Of a DNA stretch of 54,834 nt, positions 1-9,097 are shown piece after piece. Both the position numbers and the translations under genes were made by a program. How positions within the stretch are numbered: position 1 is the first letter of the stretch; each line of letters opens with the position of its first letter. Origin of the DNA: Paracoccus sp. (in: a-proteobacteria) (GTDB lineage: Bacteria > Pseudomonadota > Alphaproteobacteria > Rhodobacterales > Rhodobacteraceae); assembly GCF_030538655.1 (NCBI RefSeq), contig NZ_JAUNTO010000019.1:1-54834 (forward strand), read 5' to 3'. The notes below the pieces were generated by a model. The model was given only the letters and a program-made list of their open reading frames with translations, was not told where the DNA came from and ran no database searches.

Positions 1-53
1 CGTCCTTCCGATGGTCACAGGTAAGTAGACCATCACATGATGGGACTAAACAC
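1..53. repeat. Left copy of 53-bp terminal inverted repeat
   Basis: These 53 bases are identical to the reverse complement of 54780-54832. Homology stops abruptly after base 53, where unique sequence begins. The unit contains a small dyad, GATGGTC and GACCATC separated by 11 bases. I read this as the outer end of a multicopy mobile element at which the assembly stopped. The element family could not be identified from the end alone. Confidence 0.75.
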
Positions 54-90
54 CCCCCCTAGCCCCATCATCCCAAAACCGCAGCCAGTA

Positions 91-420
91 TCAGCCGCGA
101 CGCTTGGGTTTTACCCGGTAAAGACGCCGGGAATTGGCACGTGTGCGGCGACCATAGGGACGCAGGGCGTCAGACAAAATCTCACCTGGAGCCTCGCCGC
201 GCCAGATGGCGTGATAAGCGGCCTGCGCCGATTCCATCACCGCCTGCTGTTTTTCTGTGACCATGCGCAGTGGTTCAGTCGGAGATTGGGCGGTCAGCCC
301 CATCATTCCGGCCAGCCGCATGGCGATCACCGCCTGCGATTCGAAGCCGATCCGCGCCATCTGTGCCATCAGCATCAGATGCGCCGCCGGATTGGCAAAA
401 GAGTTAAAGGACTTGTGCAT
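91..420 (-). CDS. Small conserved protein (antifreeze type I-like annotation in Rhodobacterales)
   Basis: This is a 109-residue Ala/Met-rich helical protein with no signal peptide or membrane segment. It resembles short Rhodobacterales proteins that carry FANP near the N-terminus, a QAVIAMRL helix and an Arg-rich C-terminus, often labelled antifreeze protein type I. That label is historical and the function is unknown. The start at 420 was chosen because AAAGG lies 8 bases upstream; an in-frame ATG 10 codons earlier (450) lacks a ribosome site. The gene is divergent from pyrC. Confidence 0.6.
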   Translation of the reverse strand: MHKSFNSFANPAAHLMLMAQMARIGFESQAVIAMRLAGMMGLTAQSPTEPLRMVTEKQQAVMESAQAAYHAIWRGEAPGEILSDALRPYGRRTRANSRRLYRVKPKRRG

Positions 421-556
421 ACGCCGACCTTTGACCATGGAATTAACCAATAATTGTAGTTCGCGACAGAATGCCGCACAAGAAAAACCTTGGCCACCAT
501 CAGTGGCGCAGCGATCTGCTTGGCATCCTCACATGTCGCGTTATACATCGTGCCTT

Positions 557-1600
557 ATGAACAAATCACTAACGCTGACGGTTCCCGACGACTGGCATCT
601 TCATCTGCGCGATGGGGCGATGCTGCACGCTGTCGCCGCCCATTCCGCAGGTTTTGGCCGTGCAATCATCATGCCAAATCTGGTGCCCCCGGTGGTGACA
701 GGGGCGCAGGCCGCCGCCTATCGCGACCGGATTATGGCGGCGCTGCCACCGGGCGCGCGGCTGCACCCCCAGATGACGCTGTATCTGACCGATGCGACCG
801 ACCCGGCCGATGTGGTGGCCGCGCATCAGGGCGGCATCATCCGCGCGGTCAAGCTGTATCCGGCGGGCGCGACCACCAACAGCGCCAGCGGCGTGACCGA
901 TTTCGACCGTGTGCGCCCCGTGTTCGAGGCGATGGCCGAGGCGGGTATTCCGCTGTGCGTTCACGGCGAAGTCACTGATCCTGCTGTCGATATTTTCGAC
1001 CGCGAGGCGGTGTTCATCGACCGCGTGCTGGACCCGATCCGCCGCGAGACGCCCGGCCTGCGCGTGGTGATGGAACATATCACCACCGCCGAAGGGGTCG
1101 CCTATGCCCGCAGCGGTGGCGATGATCTGGGCGCGACAATCACCACGCACCATCTGGTCATCAACCGTAACGCGATCCTCGCCGGGGGCATCCGTCCGCA
1201 TTATTATTGCCTGCCGGTGGCGAAACGCGAAACGCATCGTCTGGCGCTGCGTCAGGCGGCCACCAGCGGCGAGGCGCGGTTTTTCCTTGGCACCGACAGC
1301 GCGCCGCATCCCGACAGCGCCAAGTTGCAGCCCTGCGGCTGTGCGGGCTGCTTTACCGCGCCGAACACCATGTCGATTCTGGCGCAGGTGTTTCAGGATG
1401 AAAACGCGCTGGACCGGCTGGAGGCGTTTACCAGCCTGAACGGCGCCGCGTTCTATGACCTGCCGCCAAACGAAGGCAAAATCCGTCTGACCCGGCGCGA
1501 CACGCCCGCCGAATACCCAACACACATCACCGCCGGGGACGAGACCGTGACCGTCTTTGACCCCGGCTTTCCGCTTTATTGGCATCAGGAGGACGCATGA
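557..1600 (+). CDS. pyrC: Dihydroorotase, class II (PyrC)
   Basis: Zinc amidohydrolase that interconverts N-carbamoyl-aspartate and dihydroorotate in cytosolic pyrimidine synthesis. The 347 residues match the usual length of about 348. The first metal site is HLHLRDG (His14, His16). The carbamylated lysine is Lys99 in AVKLYPAG. Further ligands lie in MEHIT and THHL, and the catalytic Asp is in GTDSAPH. The open frame extends 100 codons upstream, but family homology begins at MNKSLT, so I start there; no strong ribosome site is visible. The stop overlaps the pyrE start as ATGA, indicating translational coupling. Confidence 0.96.
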   Translation: MNKSLTLTVPDDWHLHLRDGAMLHAVAAHSAGFGRAIIMPNLVPPVVTGAQAAAYRDRIMAALPPGARLHPQMTLYLTDATDPADVVAAHQGGIIRAVKLYPAGATTNSASGVTDFDRVRPVFEAMAEAGIPLCVHGEVTDPAVDIFDREAVFIDRVLDPIRRETPGLRVVMEHITTAEGVAYARSGGDDLGATITTHHLVINRNAILAGGIRPHYYCLPVAKRETHRLALRQAATSGEARFFLGTDSAPHPDSAKLQPCGCAGCFTAPNTMSILAQVFQDENALDRLEAFTSLNGAAFYDLPPNEGKIRLTRRDTPAEYPTHITAGDETVTVFDPGFPLYWHQEDA

Positions 1601-2268
1601 CCCTGCCCTATCCCACGCGCGAGGAAATCGCCCGCCTGTCCGCCCGGATGTTGCTGGACATCAAGGCGGTCGATTTCAACGCCGCGCAACCGTTCACCTA
1701 TGCGTCGGGTCTGAAAGGGCCGACCTATGTGGATTGCCGCCGTATCATCAGCTTTCCGCGGGTGCGCGCCACGCTGATGGACTTTCTGGCCGCGACCGTG
1801 CTGCGCGACGCCGGGTTCGAGGCGTTTGATAACATCGCGGGCGGCGAAACCGCAGGCATCCCCTTTGCCGCCATGGTGGCCGAACGGCTGTCGCTGCCGA
1901 TGACTTATGTGCGTAAGAAACCAAAGGGTTATGGCCGCAATGCCCGGATCGAGGGCGCCATGACCGAAGGTCAGCGCGTGTTGCTGGTCGAGGATCTGAC
2001 CACCGACGGCGGCAGCAAGCTGTCTTTTGTCGATGCGATCCGCGAAACCGGGGCAACCTGCGCGCATACCGCCGTTATCTTTTATTACGGCATCTTCCCC
2101 GAAACCATCAACCGGCTGGGCGATCATGGCGTGACGCTGCACCATCTTTGCACCTGGTGGGACGTGCTGGCCGAGGCGCGGGCGCAGGCGACCTTTGACG
2201 CCGCGACGCTGGATGAGGTCGAGGCATTCCTGCGTGATCCGCGCGCATGGCAGGCTGCGCATCCGTAA
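1597..2268 (+). CDS. pyrE: Orotate phosphoribosyltransferase (PyrE)
   Basis: Transfers phosphoribose from PRPP to orotate, giving OMP, the step after PyrC and dihydroorotate oxidation. The 223-residue protein has the type I PRTase PRPP loop [13 protein letters not shown] and the upstream [10 protein letters not shown] flexible loop with catalytic Lys. AGGAGG at 1587-1592 sits 4 bases before ATG 1597, and the start overlaps the pyrC stop, fixing the start. A further in-frame upstream codon is ignored because it lies inside pyrC without a ribosome site. A perfect DnaA box follows 2 bases after the stop. Confidence 0.96.
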   Translation: MTLPYPTREEIARLSARMLLDIKAVDFNAAQPFTYASGLKGPTYVDCRRIISFPRVRATLMDFLAATVLRDAGFEAFDNIAGGETAGIPFAAMVAERLSLPMTYVRKKPKGYGRNARIEGAMTEGQRVLLVEDLTTDGGSKLSFVDAIRETGATCAHTAVIFYYGIFPETINRLGDHGVTLHHLCTWWDVLAEARAQATFDAATLDEVEAFLRDPRAWQAAHP

Positions 2269-2269
2269 C

Positions 2270-2278
2270 TTATCCACA
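2270..2278 (+). promoter_or_regulatory. Perfect DnaA box TTATCCACA upstream of dnaB
   Basis: TTATCCACA, the strict DnaA-box consensus, occupies the start of the 94-bp gap between pyrE and dnaB, 85 bp before the dnaB start codon. Two other perfect copies in this window (7056-7064 and 24173-24181) are also intergenic. DnaA control of dnaB is an inference from position only. Confidence 0.5.
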
Positions 2279-2296
2279 GAACCGCCCCCCGTTATT

Positions 2297-2327
2297 TTTC
2301 GCCGCCGGATTCCATTCGGCGGCGAAA
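2297..2327. other. Hairpin in the pyrE-dnaB gap
   Basis: TTTCGCCGCCG (2297-2307) pairs with CGGCGGCGAAA (2317-2327) around a 9-base loop. The 11-bp stem is strong, but no T-run follows on either strand, so it is not a canonical terminator. It could act as an mRNA-processing or attenuating structure before dnaB. Confidence 0.4.
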
Positions 2328-2362
2328 TGCGTTAGGCGTAAGGCTTTGTCAGAGGAACCCTC

Positions 2363-3844
2363 ATGAGCGAGATTCGCGCCCTCAGCACCGCCCCGCAACC
2401 CGAGGCGGAGCAGCAGACCGTGCCCTTCTCGATCGAGGCTGAACAGCAATTGCTGGGCGCCCTGCTGACCAATAATGACGTGTTTGACCGGATCAGTCAG
2501 ATCATCAAACCCGATCATTTCTATGAACCTGTCCACGCCCGCATCTTTGACATCTGTTCCGAACGCATCCGCCGCAATGCGCTGGCCAGCCCGGTGACGA
2601 TCAAGGCATTCATGGAACAGGACGCGGGTCTCAAGGATCTGGGCGGCCCGGCCTATCTGGCGCGGATGGCGGCAGGTGCGATCAGCGCCTATGCCGCGCG
2701 CGACTATGCCCAGATGATCCGCGAATTTGCCCTGCGACGCGAGTTGATTACGCTAGGCCAGGATATTGCCGCGCGCGCAGGCACCGTTGCTGTCGATGAC
2801 GACGCCGAAGAACAGATCAAGGCCGCCGAACAGACGCTTTACAAGCTGGGCGAACAAGGCGTGGCCGAGCGCGGGTTTCAAAGCTTTCTCAAGGCCGTTA
2901 CCGGCGCGGTCGAGGCGGCAAACGCCGCCTATCAGCGCGATGGCGAGTTGTCGGGCATTTCGACCGGGCTGATTGATCTCGACAAAAAGATGGGCGGGCT
3001 GAACAATTCCGACCTGATTATTCTGGCCGGTCGTCCCTCGATGGGCAAAACCTCGCTGGCGACGAACATCGCCTTCAACGTCGCCAAGGCGCATCAGATG
3101 GGCGAAAAGCCCGACGGCACCACCGGCACCGTGGCGGGCGGGATCGTCGGCTTTTTTTCGCTGGAAATGTCGGCCGAACAGCTTGCCGCCCGTATCCTGT
3201 CCGAAGCCGCCGAGGTCCCGTCAGAACGCATCCGCCGCGGCGATATGGACGAATCCGAATTTCGCCGTTTCGTCGAGGCCGCGCACGCCTTGCAGAACTG
3301 CCCCTTGTATATCGACGACACGCCCGCCCTGCCGATCAACCAGCTTGCCGCCCGCGCGCGCAAGCTGAAACGCACCTATGGGCTGGACGTGCTGATGGTG
3401 GACTATCTGCAACTGCTCAAAGCCGCGTCGGCCAAGGACAGCCGCGTGAACGAGGTGTCGGAAATCACGCAGGGTCTCAAGGCTATCGCCAAGGAACTGA
3501 ACATCCCCGTCATCGCCCTGTCGCAGCTGTCCCGTCAGGTCGAAAACCGCGAGGACAAGCGCCCGCAACTGTCCGACCTGCGCGAATCCGGCTCGATCGA
3601 ACAGGACGCCGACATCGTGATGTTCGTCTTTCGCGAGGAATATTACCGCGAACGCGAAAAACCCTCGGACAGCGATCTGGACGCCATGGCCAAGTGGCAG
3701 CAGATCATGGAGGCCGTCCATGGCAAGGCCGAGGTCATCATCGGCAAGCAGCGTCATGGCCCCATCGGCACGGTCGAACTGGCCTTCGAGGGGCAGTTCA
3801 CCCGCTTTGGCAACCTTGCGCGCGAAAGTCAGTCGCAATGGTAA
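2363..3844 (+). CDS. dnaB: Replicative DNA helicase DnaB
   Basis: Hexameric 5'-3' helicase that unwinds DNA at the replication fork and recruits primase. The 493 residues comprise an N-terminal primase-binding domain (about 20-125), a linker, and a RecA-like core. Walker A is GRPSMGKTS (223-231), Walker B is DVLMVDYLQ, and the C-terminal QLSRQVENR and DLRESGSIEQDAD motifs are typical of DnaB. AGAGGA lies upstream of ATG 2363. The last codons overlap the next gene by 7 bases. I see no intein or insertion. Confidence 0.97.
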   Translation: MSEIRALSTAPQPEAEQQTVPFSIEAEQQLLGALLTNNDVFDRISQIIKPDHFYEPVHARIFDICSERIRRNALASPVTIKAFMEQDAGLKDLGGPAYLARMAAGAISAYAARDYAQMIREFALRRELITLGQDIAARAGTVAVDDDAEEQIKAAEQTLYKLGEQGVAERGFQSFLKAVTGAVEAANAAYQRDGELSGISTGLIDLDKKMGGLNNSDLIILAGRPSMGKTSLATNIAFNVAKAHQMGEKPDGTTGTVAGGIVGFFSLEMSAEQLAARILSEAAEVPSERIRRGDMDESEFRRFVEAAHALQNCPLYIDDTPALPINQLAARARKLKRTYGLDVLMVDYLQLLKAASAKDSRVNEVSEITQGLKAIAKELNIPVIALSQLSRQVENREDKRPQLSDLRESGSIEQDADIVMFVFREEYYREREKPSDSDLDAMAKWQQIMEAVHGKAEVIIGKQRHGPIGTVELAFEGQFTRFGNLARESQSQW

Positions 3845-4191
3845 ACCTGCCCGTGCCGGTGGTGACAATCGGCCTGCTGATTGCTTCGAATGTGTTTATG
3901 ACAGTCGCGTGGTATGGCCACCTGAAATTCAAAGCCGCGCCCCTGATGCTGGTGATTTTCGTCAGTTGGGGCATCGCGCTGTTTGAATACATGATGCAGG
4001 TGCCCGCCAACCGCATCGGCCACGGTCATTTCAGCACCGCCCAGTTGAAAACCATCCAAGAGGTCATCAGCCTGACGGTTTTCGCCCTTTTTTCATGGTT
4101 TTATCTGGGCGAGAAACTGGGCTGGCAACATGGTGTCGGCTTTGCGCTGATCTGTCTTGGTGCGTGGTTCGTGTTCCATGACTGGAGTTAA
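3838..4191 (+). CDS. DMT-family membrane protein (DUF486)
   Basis: A 117-residue protein made almost entirely of four hydrophobic helices, matching the DUF486 branch of the drug/metabolite transporter superfamily. Recognisable features are the ASNVFMT..WYGHL start, the SWGIALFEY segment and the conserved QVPANRIGH and F..AQLKTIQE motifs. The start ATG 3838 overlaps the dnaB stop by 7 bases, and the end overlaps the following MFS gene by 14 bases, so the three genes are probably co-transcribed. The substrate is unknown. It is presumed to sit in the inner membrane as an oligomer. Confidence 0.85.
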   Translation: MVNLPVPVVTIGLLIASNVFMTVAWYGHLKFKAAPLMLVIFVSWGIALFEYMMQVPANRIGHGHFSTAQLKTIQEVISLTVFALFSWFYLGEKLGWQHGVGFALICLGAWFVFHDWS

Positions 4192-5371
4192 GGCACCCTC
4201 ACTGCTGACGCTGGTGGCGATGGCCGGGCTGGGGGCGCTGGCCACCAACATCTTTCTGCCCTCGCTGCCGCATATGGCGCAGGACTTCGGCACTGATTAC
4301 GCCACCATCCAGCTTTCGGTGTCGGGTTATCTGGCGACCAGCGCGGTGCTGCAACTGATGATCGGGCCGATCAGCGACCGCTTTGGCCGCCGCCCGGTGA
4401 TGATCGGCGCGCTGCTGATCTTTCTGCTGGCGACATGTGGAACGTTGCTGGCCACGAATATCTGGCTGTTTTTGCTGTTCCGCATGACGCAAGCCGTATC
4501 GGCGGCGGGCATGGTGCTGTCACGCGCGGTGATCCGCGACCTGTCCGGCCCCGATCAGGCAGCCAGCCGCCTGGGCTATGTCACCATGGGCATGTCAGTG
4601 GTGCCCATGATGGCCCCGGCTTTGGGCGGCATTCTGGAAGAAACCGTCGGCTGGCACGGCAGCTTTGCCGTCATGCTGGGTGCGGGCGTGGTCGTGCTGA
4701 TCCTGGTCTGGACGGACCTCAGCGAAACCGCGCAAGGCGGCGGAATACCGCTGCGCCAACAGATCGCGAGCTATCCGGTGCTGGCGCGGTCGGTGCGGTT
4801 CTGGGGCTATGCGCTGGCAGCCACCACATCGTCGGGCGCGTTTTTCGCCTATCTGGGCGGCGCGCCGTTTGTGGGGCAGGAAATCTATGGCCTGACGCCG
4901 GGGCAACTGGGCTGGTGGTTCGGGGCACCCTCGGTCGGCTATTTCATCGGCAATTATATCTCGGGGCGTTGGTCGGTGCGGTTTGGGATCAACCTGATGG
5001 TGCTGGCCGGGTCGATCATCGTCGCCGCTGCGCTGCTGATCGGGCTGGGGCTGGACCTGTGGGGGCTGCGCACGCCGCTGGCGTTCTTTGGGCCGGTGGT
5101 GGCGATGGGGCTGGGTAACGGGCTGGTTCTGCCCAGTGCCAACGCTGGTATGATGAGCGTGCGCCCCGAACTGGCGGGCACGGCATCGGGCCTTGGCGGT
5201 GCAATGGCGATCGCGGGCGGTGCTGGGCTGGCCGCACTGGCCGCGCGGATGCTGGACAAAGAGGCGGGCGCCACGCCGCTGCTGACGATCATGGTCGCCT
5301 CAGCGCTTGGCACCATTGCCGCCATCCTGTGGGTCATGGCGAGAGAGCGGCAGTTGCTGCGGTCCGGTTAA
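4178..5371 (+). CDS. MFS efflux transporter, Bcr/CflA type
   Basis: Twelve-helix major facilitator of 397 residues. The N-terminal LPSLPHMAQDF motif and the loop 2-3 motif GPISDRFGRRPV are typical of the Bcr/CflA drug-resistance subfamily, proton-driven exporters in the inner membrane. The start ATG 4178 lies inside the end of the preceding DUF486 gene (14-base overlap), suggesting coupling. Non-ATG in-frame starts further upstream are less likely. Substrate cannot be told from sequence. No terminator is visible after the stop. Confidence 0.85.
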   Translation: MTGVKAPSLLTLVAMAGLGALATNIFLPSLPHMAQDFGTDYATIQLSVSGYLATSAVLQLMIGPISDRFGRRPVMIGALLIFLLATCGTLLATNIWLFLLFRMTQAVSAAGMVLSRAVIRDLSGPDQAASRLGYVTMGMSVVPMMAPALGGILEETVGWHGSFAVMLGAGVVVLILVWTDLSETAQGGGIPLRQQIASYPVLARSVRFWGYALAATTSSGAFFAYLGGAPFVGQEIYGLTPGQLGWWFGAPSVGYFIGNYISGRWSVRFGINLMVLAGSIIVAAALLIGLGLDLWGLRTPLAFFGPVVAMGLGNGLVLPSANAGMMSVRPELAGTASGLGGAMAIAGGAGLAALAARMLDKEAGATPLLTIMVASALGTIAAILWVMARERQLLRSG

Positions 5372-5610
5372 CCCACAGGGATCAACCATTTCTTAGGGGT
5401 TATCGCCCCATGATGGGCCATGATCGCGAATCTTGGCTCTTTTCTGATGACCCTGATGGCGGTGATCGGTCTGGGTTTTACCCTGCTGATCCCATCGTCA
5501 GTTCAGCGCGCACCGGCAGGCTGCGCACCTTTGGCCTCGCCTGCTGTGGCCGGGCCGGATTTGCCCCGGCTTGTCGCGGTATCCGCAACGCGGCCCCTTG
5601 CCCAAGATTG

Positions 5611-5666
5611 TTTGCAAAGGTTACAGCCGGATTTGCAAACCAAGGGGGCGATCATGGCCTTGCAAA
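5611..5666. promoter_or_regulatory. TTTGCAAA operator repeats before the ScfR-type regulator
   Basis: TTTGCAAA occurs at 5611-5618 and again at 5632-5639, with a start-to-start spacing of 21 bp (two helical turns). A near copy CTTGCAAA lies at 5659-5666, just inside the coding start. ScfR/RamB/PccR-type regulators are known to bind TTTGCAAA-containing sites, so these are probable autoregulatory operators for the gene at 5654. The 5372-5610 stretch upstream holds no recognisable gene. Confidence 0.7.
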
Positions 5667-7051
5667 AGATTTATGGTGGTGCCGCCTTGCGGGAAACGCG
5701 GGCACGGGCATCCCTGTCGCAGCGGGCCTTTGCCGAACGGCTGGGGGTATCGCTGCCCTATCTGTCGCAGATGGAAAACAACCATCGCCCGATCTCTGCC
5801 GGGGTTCTGCTGCGGTTGGCGCAGGAGTTCGGCACTGATCTGGCCTCGCTGGCCTCGGGCGATGCGGAACGCATGGTCATCGATCTGCAAGAGGCGCTGG
5901 CCGATCCCTTGTTCGACAGCGCGCCGCCTTTGGCCGATCTGCGACTGGCGGCCACGAACACGCCAATGCTGTCACGCGCCTTTCTGGACCTTTACCGCGC
6001 GCATCGTCAGGGGCAGGAACGGCTGGCCGCGCTGGACGAAGCCCTGGGCAACGCCGGTCAGAACGCCATGGCCACCCCGTGGGAGGAAGTGCGCGACTTT
6101 TTCCACTATTGCGACAATTACATCGACGCCGTGGACCGCGCGGCGGAACGCTTTGCCAGCCCCGACGGGCAGCGTGCCGACCCATGGCACACCGCGGTCG
6201 AGGCGCTGGATACGCGCGGCATCAAGGTGCGGCTGGCCGATCTGCCGCCGGGGGCCGTTTTCCGCCGCGAGGGGCGGCAGATCGTGATGAACGCCGCCGC
6301 CGATGCCCCCACTCGCAGCTTTCAGTTGCTGCATCAGGTGGCGCTGGAACAACAGCACGACCTGCTTGAAGCGACACTGGATCTGGCCCGGTTCCGCAGC
6401 GCAACAGCGCGGGATGTGGCGCGTCTGGGGCTGGCCAACTATTTCGCCGGGGCGGCACTGATGCCCTATTGCAGCTTTCTGAACGCCGCGCGCACGGAAC
6501 GGCACGATCTGGAGCGGCTGGCGCATCAATTTGGCGCCTCGCTGGAACAGGTGGCGCACCGGCTGTCCACGATGCAGCGCCCTGGCGACAAGGGCGTGCC
6601 GTTCTTTTTCGTGCGCGTGGATCAGGCGGGCACCATTACCAAGCGGCATTCCGCGACACGGCTTCAGTTCGCGCGCTTTGGCGGTGCCTGTCCGCTGTGG
6701 AACGTGCATCAGGCGTTCGAACAGCCGGGCCGATTTCTGCGGCAACTGGCGCAAACCCCCGATGGCGCACGCTATCTGCTGCTCGCTCGGGATGTATCAA
6801 AACCGGCCGGTTCATTCGCCGCATCGATCCGCCGCTTTGCCATCGGGCTGGGGTGCGAGATCAGCCATGCGGCTGCCATGGTGCAGGCCGACGGGCTGGA
6901 TATTGGCAACCCGCGTGCCTTTGAGCCTATTGGCATTTCGTGCCGAATCTGCCCGCGCACCGATTGCCATCAGCGCGCCGTGCCCCCGATCGACCGCCCG
7001 CTGAGGATACCGCAAGACCGATCCGGCCCCTTGCCATACGATATTTCCTAG
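5654..7051 (+). CDS. Short-chain fatty acyl-CoA regulator (ScfR/PccR/RamB family)
   Basis: Transcription factor of 465 residues. It has an N-terminal XRE-type helix-turn-helix (about 10-65, with LSQRAFAERLGVSLPYLSQ), an IrrE/ImmA-like middle, and a DUF2083-type C-terminus ending in the cysteine cluster CRICPRTDC. Family members sense short-chain acyl-CoA and control propionyl-CoA, glyoxylate or methylcitrate pathways; no target gene is adjacent here. ATG 5654 has AAGGGGG upstream. The frame is open for 78 more codons, but that stretch contains the TTTGCAAA operators and is rejected as coding. Confidence 0.88.
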   Translation: MALQKIYGGAALRETRARASLSQRAFAERLGVSLPYLSQMENNHRPISAGVLLRLAQEFGTDLASLASGDAERMVIDLQEALADPLFDSAPPLADLRLAATNTPMLSRAFLDLYRAHRQGQERLAALDEALGNAGQNAMATPWEEVRDFFHYCDNYIDAVDRAAERFASPDGQRADPWHTAVEALDTRGIKVRLADLPPGAVFRREGRQIVMNAAADAPTRSFQLLHQVALEQQHDLLEATLDLARFRSATARDVARLGLANYFAGAALMPYCSFLNAARTERHDLERLAHQFGASLEQVAHRLSTMQRPGDKGVPFFFVRVDQAGTITKRHSATRLQFARFGGACPLWNVHQAFEQPGRFLRQLAQTPDGARYLLLARDVSKPAGSFAASIRRFAIGLGCEISHAAAMVQADGLDIGNPRAFEPIGISCRICPRTDCHQRAVPPIDRPLRIPQDRSGPLPYDIS

Positions 7052-7055
7052 GGAT

Positions 7056-7064
7056 TTATCCACA
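7056..7064 (+). promoter_or_regulatory. Perfect DnaA box TTATCCACA
   Basis: TTATCCACA begins 5 bases after the stop of the ScfR-type gene, in the 174-bp gap before the M23 peptidase gene. A 6-bp stem hairpin, AGGCGG and CCGCCT around GAAT (7069-7084), follows directly. It lacks a T-run and may be a weak terminator. Confidence 0.45.
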
Positions 7065-7225
7065 ATTTAGGCGGGAATCCGCCTGATCGGGCACGTCTTC
7101 GCGCATCCACTGACCACTGGTCTCAACGCATGTTGCCATTCAGGCACACATCCCTTTTATCCGTCTGAATATCGAACCAAAGGCGCGCAGGGAAACCGGG
7201 CCGCCGAACCTGGGGACGCGCTGAT

Positions 7226-8551
7226 TTGCCCGGACGCATTCTGAACCGACTGAATACCTCGCTGGAACGCTGGCTGCCCGAACAACGGCTGTTTCTTCGC
7301 TCTGACAACGCGACGCGCTTTGTCCGGTTGCGTCCGCTGACGCAAATCGTTGCCTTTGGCGGCACGGCGGTGGTGTTTGGCTGGTCGATCATCGCCAGCT
7401 CGATCCTGGTGATCGACGCGATCAGCGCCGGTTCATCGCGCGACGACATCCTGCGCGCGCAATCCGCATTCGAGGATCGTCTGGATCAGCTTTCCGCCGA
7501 ACGCGATGCCCGCGCGGCCGAGGCCGTGGCGGCGCAGCGGCGGTTTTCGGTGGCGCTGGATCAGGTGTCGCAGATGCAATCGCAACTGCTATCGTCCGAG
7601 GAACGCCGCCGCGAGCTGGAAACCGGCATGGGCGCGGTGCAGACCACCCTGCGCGACGCCATCGTCGCCCGCGACAGCGCCAAGTCAGAGGCGCGCGATC
7701 TGACCGCCGTGATCGAAGAGCAGACCGGCGCCCCCGTTGGCGAAGCGGGGCGCGCGCAGGAATTTTCGGTCGCGCTGGACATTCTGTCGGGCGAGTTGAA
7801 AACCACCGCCGCCCAACGCAGCGATGCCGTGCAAGAGGCACATGAAGCCCGCCTTGCCGCCGAGCAACTGACCGTCGAACGCGATCAGATCATTGCCCGT
7901 CAGGATGAAATCTTCACTCAGCTTGAAGACGCCGTAGCCCTGTCGGTCGAGCCTCTGAACCGTGTCTTCCGGCAGGCTGGCATGGACCCAGAGGAAGTGC
8001 TGCGTCTGGTGCGACGCGGCTATTCCGGTCAGGGCGGCCCGCTGACACCGATTTCCTATTCCAGCAGCGGCAATGCCGCGATTTCCGAGGGCGAGACCCG
8101 CGCCAACAAAATTCTGATTACGCTGGATCAGGCCAACACCTATCGCATCGCGCTGGAAAAGGTGCCGCTGGCGATGCCGGTGAAATCCTCGTTCCGCTAT
8201 ACATCGGGCTTTGGTCGTCGCTGGGGCCGCGCGCATGAGGGGATCGACATGGCCGGGCCGGTCGGCACCCCGATCTATGCCACTGCTGACGGCGTTATCA
8301 GCTATGCGGGCTGGCAGGGCGCTTATGGCAATCTGATCAAGATTGACCACGAACTTGGCACCGAAACCCGTTACGCCCATCTCAGCAGAATTCGCGTCCG
8401 TCCCGGCCAAAGGGTGTCGCAAGGCGATCTGATCGGTGATATGGGAAATACTGGACGCTCGACCGGACCGCATCTGCACTATGAGGTGCGGGTCAAAGGA
8501 CGGGCCGTGAACCCCATGGAATTCATCAAGGCGGCAAGCAATGTTTTCTAA
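7226..8551 (+). CDS. M23-family murein peptidase with coiled coil
   Basis: Membrane-anchored peptidoglycan endopeptidase (LytM/lysostaphin fold) of 441 residues. One transmembrane helix lies at about 41-65, then a long Gln/Glu/Arg-rich coiled coil (70-230), then the M23 domain. The zinc ligands are His337 and Asp341 in HEGID, and His418 of HLH (416-418), with a further catalytic-site His385. All are present, so it should be active. The start is TTG at 7226, chosen because homologous N-termini begin nearby. It overlaps the bactofilin gene by 11 bases, a pairing known to shape cells in other proteobacteria. Confidence 0.9.
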   Translation: MPGRILNRLNTSLERWLPEQRLFLRSDNATRFVRLRPLTQIVAFGGTAVVFGWSIIASSILVIDAISAGSSRDDILRAQSAFEDRLDQLSAERDARAAEAVAAQRRFSVALDQVSQMQSQLLSSEERRRELETGMGAVQTTLRDAIVARDSAKSEARDLTAVIEEQTGAPVGEAGRAQEFSVALDILSGELKTTAAQRSDAVQEAHEARLAAEQLTVERDQIIARQDEIFTQLEDAVALSVEPLNRVFRQAGMDPEEVLRLVRRGYSGQGGPLTPISYSSSGNAAISEGETRANKILITLDQANTYRIALEKVPLAMPVKSSFRYTSGFGRRWGRAHEGIDMAGPVGTPIYATADGVISYAGWQGAYGNLIKIDHELGTETRYAHLSRIRVRPGQRVSQGDLIGDMGNTGRSTGPHLHYEVRVKGRAVNPMEFIKAASNVF

Positions 8552-9029
8552 AACCCGAGTGACCGAAACCGGCAACCGCAGCCAGACCCCGGCGGAAACC
8601 TATGTTCCGCCGACGCCCGAACGCACCGATACCCCGGTACCGCAGGCCCCGCGCAACCGACAGGCCCCCTCGGTTCTGTCCTCTGACCTGACCGTGACCG
8701 GCAACATCCGCACGCAGGGCGATATTCAGGTCGAAGGCACGGTCGAAGGCGACATCCGCGCGCATCAACTGACCATCGGCGAAACCGCCACCGTCAAGGG
8801 CGAGGTCGTGGCCGATGAGGTTATCATCAACGGTCGTATCGTCGGCCGGGTCCGCGGGCTGAAGGTCCGCCTGTCCGCCACAGCGCGCGTCGAAGGCGAC
8901 ATTATTCACAAAACCATCGCCATTGAATCGGGCGCGCATTTCGAAGGTTCGGTGCAGCGTCAGGAAGATCCGCTGCAAGGCGGCAGCGCGAAAAAGCTGC
9001 CCCCGCCTGCGGCAGCCGAGACCGAATAA
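8541..9029 (+). CDS. Bactofilin (DUF583 cytoskeletal protein)
   Basis: A 162-residue bactofilin. A disordered Pro/Thr-rich N-terminus (1-45) precedes a central beta-helix built from short repeats such as TVTGNIRTQGDI, VEGTVEGDI and VKGEVVADEV, and a Pro/Ala-rich tail. Bactofilins polymerise without nucleotide into filaments at the membrane and recruit peptidoglycan enzymes. Here the start overlaps the stop of the M23 peptidase gene by 11 bases, so the scaffold and its likely client enzyme are translated together. A strong terminator follows at once. Confidence 0.92.
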   Translation: MFSKTRVTETGNRSQTPAETYVPPTPERTDTPVPQAPRNRQAPSVLSSDLTVTGNIRTQGDIQVEGTVEGDIRAHQLTIGETATVKGEVVADEVIINGRIVGRVRGLKVRLSATARVEGDIIHKTIAIESGAHFEGSVQRQEDPLQGGSAKKLPPPAAAETE

Positions 9030-9032
9030 AAC

Positions 9033-9056
9033 AAAAGGGGCCGCAAGGCCCCTTTT
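9033..9056 (+). terminator. Rho-independent terminator after bactofilin
   Basis: AAAAGGGGCC and GGCCCCTTTT form a 10-bp stem around the tetraloop GCAA, ending in four Ts. Because the stem begins with four As, it can also terminate the minus-strand gene at 9098-9286 reading towards it. Confidence 0.88.
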
Positions 9057-9097
9057 CCATGGCAGATCATGCCTTCTCTGCGGCAAGAGAAGCGGCA

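Noticed and set aside
2297-2327. Terminator of pyrC-pyrE
   Set aside because: The hairpin is strong but has no T-run on either strand, so it is listed only as a hairpin.
5420-5653. 78-codon N-terminal extension of the ScfR-type regulator with a hydrophobic segment
   Set aside because: It contains the two TTTGCAAA operator copies and matches nothing in the family. ATG 5654 has a good ribosome site and family-like N-terminus.
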